Assembly: GCF_900105315.1 (NCBI RefSeq)
Contig: NZ_LT629766.1
Location: forward strand, 2,666,001-2,730,000
DNA: 64,000 nucleotides
Origin: Brevibacterium siliguriense
GTDB taxonomy: Bacteria; Actinomycetota; Actinomycetes; Actinomycetales; Brevibacteriaceae
Direction: 5' to 3'
The position numbers and the translations under genes were made by a program. Of this stretch, positions 61,004-64,000 are shown piece by piece. The stretch's first letter is position 1, and each line of letters opens with the position of its first letter. The notes under the pieces are model-generated. The model was not told the origin of the DNA, did no database searches, and saw only the letters and a program-made list of their open reading frames with translations.

Positions 61004-62533
61004 TCAGGCGGGTTCTTCGACCGGGACGGCGTCGACGGTGTCCGGGTCGTTGAGGGTGCCCGCCTTGCGGTCTGCGAGGTACTTCTTCATCTCCTTCTTG
61101 ACCACCGGCATGAGCATGTAGAGGCCGAGGATGTTGATGAAGGCGCACATGAACAGGGCTGCATCCGCGAATTCGACGACCTTGGAGAAGCTGGCGATGC
61201 AGCCGACGACGACGAAGAGGCAGACGAGCGTGCGGAAGATCATGATCGTGGCTTTCGAGCGTCCGAACAGATAGCTCCACGCCCGTTCGCCGTAGTACGC
61301 CCATGTGATGAGAGTGGAGAACGCGAAGAGGGCAACGGCGATGGCCAGCAGGATCGGGTACCACGAGGCGACGGTGGAGAAGGCGTCCGAGGCGAGAGCG
61401 ACACCGCCGATCTCACCTTCACCGAGGTCGTTGCGGTAGGAGGCCTGGTTGGCGACGATGATCGTCAGCGCGGTCATGGTGCAGACGATCACCGTGTCGA
61501 TGAAGGGCTCGAGCAGGGCGACGAATCCTTCGGAGATGGGGCGACGGGTCCTGACTGCGGAGTGGGCGATGGCCGCGGAGCCGATACCTGCCTCGTTGGA
61601 GAACGCCGAACGTTGGAAGCCGATGATCATGACACCGACGATGCCGCCGGCCACTCCCTGCGGGTTGAAGGCTCCGGCGAAGATCTCGCCGATGGCGTTC
61701 GGGATGTTCGCGTAGTTGAGTCCGAGGACGAGAAGGCATGAGACGACGTAGAAGATGGCCATTCCAGGGACGAGCTTGTCGGTGACCTTTGCGATCGAGC
61801 GGATGCCGCCGAGGATCACCAGGGCCACGAGCCCCGCGAAGATGAGTCCGAATACGAGTGAGGCAAAGGGGCCGGCCAGGAAGCCGTCATCGCCACCGGT
61901 GGCGGTGCGGACCTGGGCGAACGTCTGATTGGCCTGGAACATGCCGCCGCCGACGACACCGAAGATGAGGATCGCGATGGCGAAGAGTCCGGTCAGAGCG
62001 GTCGCCACAGGTCTCGAGAAGCGTCGGAACGCAACGGGGAGGTACTTGAACGGCCCGCCGTGGACGACTCCGTTCTCGTCGATCTCACGGTACTTCACCC
62101 CCAGGGTGCATTCGACGAACTTCGTGCACATGCCGAGGAGGCCGGCGACGATCATCCAGAAGGTCGCTCCGGGGCCGCCGAGAGCGATGGCTACGCCGAC
62201 ACCGGCGATGTTGCCGAGGCCCACGGTGCCCGACAGAGCAGAGGCAAGTGCTTGGAAATGGGTGACCTCACCCGGGTCGGACTTCGAGGAGAACTTTCCG
62301 CGGATGATCTCGAGAGACAGCTTCGCCCCTCGAGCCTGGATGAAGCCGAAGTAGACGGTGAAGACCGCTGCCGCGAAGATCAGCCACAGGACGACGAAGG
62401 GAAACGAGATCGCTCCGATGGTGATCGGAAAGAAGATCATGCTGCCGAACCATGTCGCGATCGGGTCGAACCAAGAGTTGATGGCATCGTCGACCGGCGA
62501 GACCGGCGCTGCTGAGATATGAAGATTATTCAT
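61004..62533 (-). CDS. Alanine/glycine:cation symporter (AGCS family)
   Basis: 509 aa with about 11 helices. AGCS hallmarks are FQALASALSGTVGLGNIAGV, GVAIALGGPGATFWMIVAG, ECTLGVKYREIDENGVVHGG, RSAFSNEAGIGSAAIAHSAV and ALFAFSTLITWAYYGERAWS. It imports alanine or glycine with Na+ (or H+). The C-terminal cytoplasmic tail is charged. The ATG at 62533 has no Shine-Dalgarno; a longer reading with 15 more residues is not hydrophobic and is less likely. Divergent from the SPFH-domain gene. Confidence 0.93.
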   Translation of the reverse strand: MNNLHISAAPVSPVDDAINSWFDPIATWFGSMIFFPITIGAISFPFVVLWLIFAAAVFTVYFGFIQARGAKLSLEIIRGKFSSKSDPGEVTHFQALASALSGTVGLGNIAGVGVAIALGGPGATFWMIVAGLLGMCTKFVECTLGVKYREIDENGVVHGGPFKYLPVAFRRFSRPVATALTGLFAIAILIFGVVGGGMFQANQTFAQVRTATGGDDGFLAGPFASLVFGLIFAGLVALVILGGIRSIAKVTDKLVPGMAIFYVVSCLLVLGLNYANIPNAIGEIFAGAFNPQGVAGGIVGVMIIGFQRSAFSNEAGIGSAAIAHSAVRTRRPISEGFVALLEPFIDTVIVCTMTALTIIVANQASYRNDLGEGEIGGVALASDAFSTVASWYPILLAIAVALFAFSTLITWAYYGERAWSYLFGRSKATIMIFRTLVCLFVVVGCIASFSKVVEFADAALFMCAFINILGLYMLMPVVKKEMKKYLADRKAGTLNDPDTVDAVPVEEPA

Positions 62534-62673
62534 AGTGTGAAAAGATACTGAGACCTGGGTCACATTCAAGCGTTCCACGTTGTGGGACGAGTTCAGTTAT
62601 CGAACCGTTACCAAATAGCGCGTTCGATGAGATTTTGAGATTCGCGTCTCATTACCTGACCTAGACTGAATGC

Positions 62674-64000
62674 ATGACTCAGAACCCTCAGCAGCCAGGT
62701 CAGCCACCGAACCGATCGTCGAATCCGAACCCCGATCGCGGCCCGGTCCCCAGCGGTGATCCGAGCACACATATCCAGACCGGTCACAGCCGACCCGCCG
62801 CGTATCCCGGGGCGGAGGCAGTGACGAATCCCAATGGTCACTACGGGTCTCAGGGCGCTCAGTCCGGGTCGATCGGCGGTTCGGAATCGACAGCACAGTA
62901 TGGTCCGCCTGCCGGAGCTCAGGCGAACACAGGCGCTCCGCCGCACCACGGCGAAGGCTCGCCCCTGCCCCCGGCACCGCAGAACCGTCGTACCGCCGGA
63001 CAGAATTCCGGTTCGGGCCCAAGGCCGAACTCCGGTTCCGGGCCGGCTCCGTCGCAGGCATCGGACAACGGGCCTCGACGCTCTGCACCGCAGACGCCTC
63101 ACTCGGCCCAAGGCTCCCCCGGCCCTGGTCGACCGAACCCAGCCCCCACCCGCATCGTCTCCCCCGATGGCGAAAAGGCCCGCGAGAAGCCGGCAGGCGG
63201 GGTCTCGGGCTACTTCGCCATCGTCGGCGCCATCGTCTTGCTGCTCGTCGCTGTGCTTCTGGGCATCGTCGGCTTCGTCATGACCTTCGCCCAGGTCGTT
63301 ATCGGAGTGGTCCTCTTCATCGTCGCCGTCCTGTGCTTCATCGCCTCGATGTTCCTGTTCAAGGGGTGCACCTCGGTGGCGCCCGGACATGCCGTCGTCC
63401 TGCAGCTCTACGGGAAGTACGTCGGAACCGTCCGGCAGTCGGGTCTGCGGTTCGTCAATCCCTTCTTCACGAAGGATCAGATCTCGACGCGGATCCGCAA
63501 TCATGAGACGTCGACGCTGAAGGTCAACGACCTCGACGGCAATCCGATCGAGATCGGCGCAGTGGTCGTATGGCAGGTCAGGGACACTGCGCAGGCGATG
63601 TTCGAGGTCGATGACTTCGAAGAGTTCGTCGCGATCCAGGCGGAGACCGCCGTCCGCCACATCGCGAACTCATATGCCTACGATTCCTCGGATCCTCGCC
63701 GAATGTCGCTGCGTGACAATGCCGATGAGATCACCTCGCGGCTCTCCGACGAGGTGGCAGCCCGAGTGATGGCCGCGGGCGTCACGGTCATCGAATCCCG
63801 CATCACCCAATTGGCCTATGCTCCGGAGATCGCCCGTGCCATGCTCCAGCGTCAGCAGGCCACGGCAGTCGTCGCTGCCCGTCAGCTCATCGTCGAAGGA
63901 GCTGTCGGCATGGTGGAGACCGCGATCGAGGAGATCGAAGGGCGACAGATCGTCAGGCTCGGACAGTCCGAACGAAGCGATCTCGTGTCGAACCTGATGA
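62674..64000 (+). CDS. SPFH/Band 7 (stomatin-like) protein with a disordered N-terminal extension (3' end cut by window edge)
   Basis: 442 codons are present with no stop. Residues ~1-180 are a Pro/Gln/Gly/Ser/Asn-rich disordered region (MTQNPQQPGQPPNRSSNPNP; NSGSGPRPNSGSGPAPSQAS). Then come two close hydrophobic segments (FAIVGAIVLLLVAVLLGIVG; VVIGVVLFIVAVLCFIASMF), and from ~235 an SPFH domain: ALQ-type VAPGHAVVLQLYGKYVGTVR, STLKVNDLDGNPIEIGAVVV and ESRITQLAYAPEIARAMLQR. Such proteins form membrane microdomain scaffolds. TAGACT lies eight bases before the ATG and there is no ribosome site, suggesting a leaderless transcript. Confidence 0.88.
   Translation, partial: MTQNPQQPGQPPNRSSNPNPDRGPVPSGDPSTHIQTGHSRPAAYPGAEAVTNPNGHYGSQGAQSGSIGGSESTAQYGPPAGAQANTGAPPHHGEGSPLPPAPQNRRTAGQNSGSGPRPNSGSGPAPSQASDNGPRRSAPQTPHSAQGSPGPGRPNPAPTRIVSPDGEKAREKPAGGVSGYFAIVGAIVLLLVAVLLGIVGFVMTFAQVVIGVVLFIVAVLCFIASMFLFKGCTSVAPGHAVVLQLYGKYVGTVRQSGLRFVNPFFTKDQISTRIRNHETSTLKVNDLDGNPIEIGAVVVWQVRDTAQAMFEVDDFEEFVAIQAETAVRHIANSYAYDSSDPRRMSLRDNADEITSRLSDEVAARVMAAGVTVIESRITQLAYAPEIARAMLQRQQATAVVAARQLIVEGAVGMVETAIEEIEGRQIVRLGQSERSDLVSNLM

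Noticed and set aside
62608..63660. 350-codon minus-strand frame opposite the SPFH gene
   Set aside because: The plus strand reads a full Pro-rich extension, two helices and an SPFH domain; the minus frame shows no family features and lacks a ribosome site.
1..64000. CRISPR arrays or cas genes
   Set aside because: No regularly spaced direct repeats and no Cas-like protein were seen on either strand.

Overview
The window is high-GC actinobacterial DNA, most likely from Brevibacterium or a close Micrococcales relative. The genus is inferred from gene content (ModB-ModC fusion, split Mrp antiporter operon, Obg-ProB-ProA-NadD-RsfS block, carnitine cluster with fused enzymes) and not from a marker gene. 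Most genes are densely packed, with ATGA/GTGA overlaps inside operons and strong GC-rich hairpins between convergent genes.

Layout: 1-8562 is a molybdenum cofactor and molybdate uptake locus. A minus-strand operon runs moeA-moaC-moaE-(HTH-TOBE regulator)-modA-modBC. A divergent moaA-moaD pair follows, then a MoeB/rhodanese activator and a second MoeA paralogue. 8662-15443 holds membrane and housekeeping genes: a CPBP-like protein, a frameshifted POT peptide transporter, an MFS exporter, a holin-family protein, a hydrolase and a tandem universal stress protein. 15444-16726 is an unusual pyrimidine-rich, gene-poor stretch with a short leader-type ORF and a 75-aa Arg-rich ORF.

16727-27116 is an accessory region. 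It starts at a tRNA-Ala(GGC) followed by an integrase remnant and ends at a perfect 76-bp palindrome touching ogt. It contains a bacteriocin-like operon (secreted precursor, two MacB/FtsX-like permeases, ABC ATPase, two small genes), other small secreted or hypothetical genes, an L,D-transpeptidase and a large secreted protein with an aerolysin-like sequence pattern. At least three genes carry an in-frame stop and others are frameshifted, so the island is decaying.

27110-38387 returns to chromosomal functions: alkylation repair (ogt, ada-alkA), an ACR3-type transporter, YggS, a divergent MocR/YczE pair, a PLP decarboxylase, and a carnitine-to-glycine-betaine operon (XRE-TetR regulator, BKACE, carnitine dehydrogenase-thioesterase fusion). 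39157-42063 is a scar: a decayed MFS gene fused by deletion to a GH1 glucosidase remnant, which is abutted by a broken IS110 element. 42049-64000 is core: DoxX protein, tRNA-Ala(CGC), ferredoxin reductase, AlkB, the mnh (Mrp) Na+/H+ antiporter operon, a glycosyltransferase, the rsfS/nadD/proA/proB/obg/rpmA/rplU block, chorismate mutase, an alanine/sodium symporter and the start of an SPFH-domain gene.
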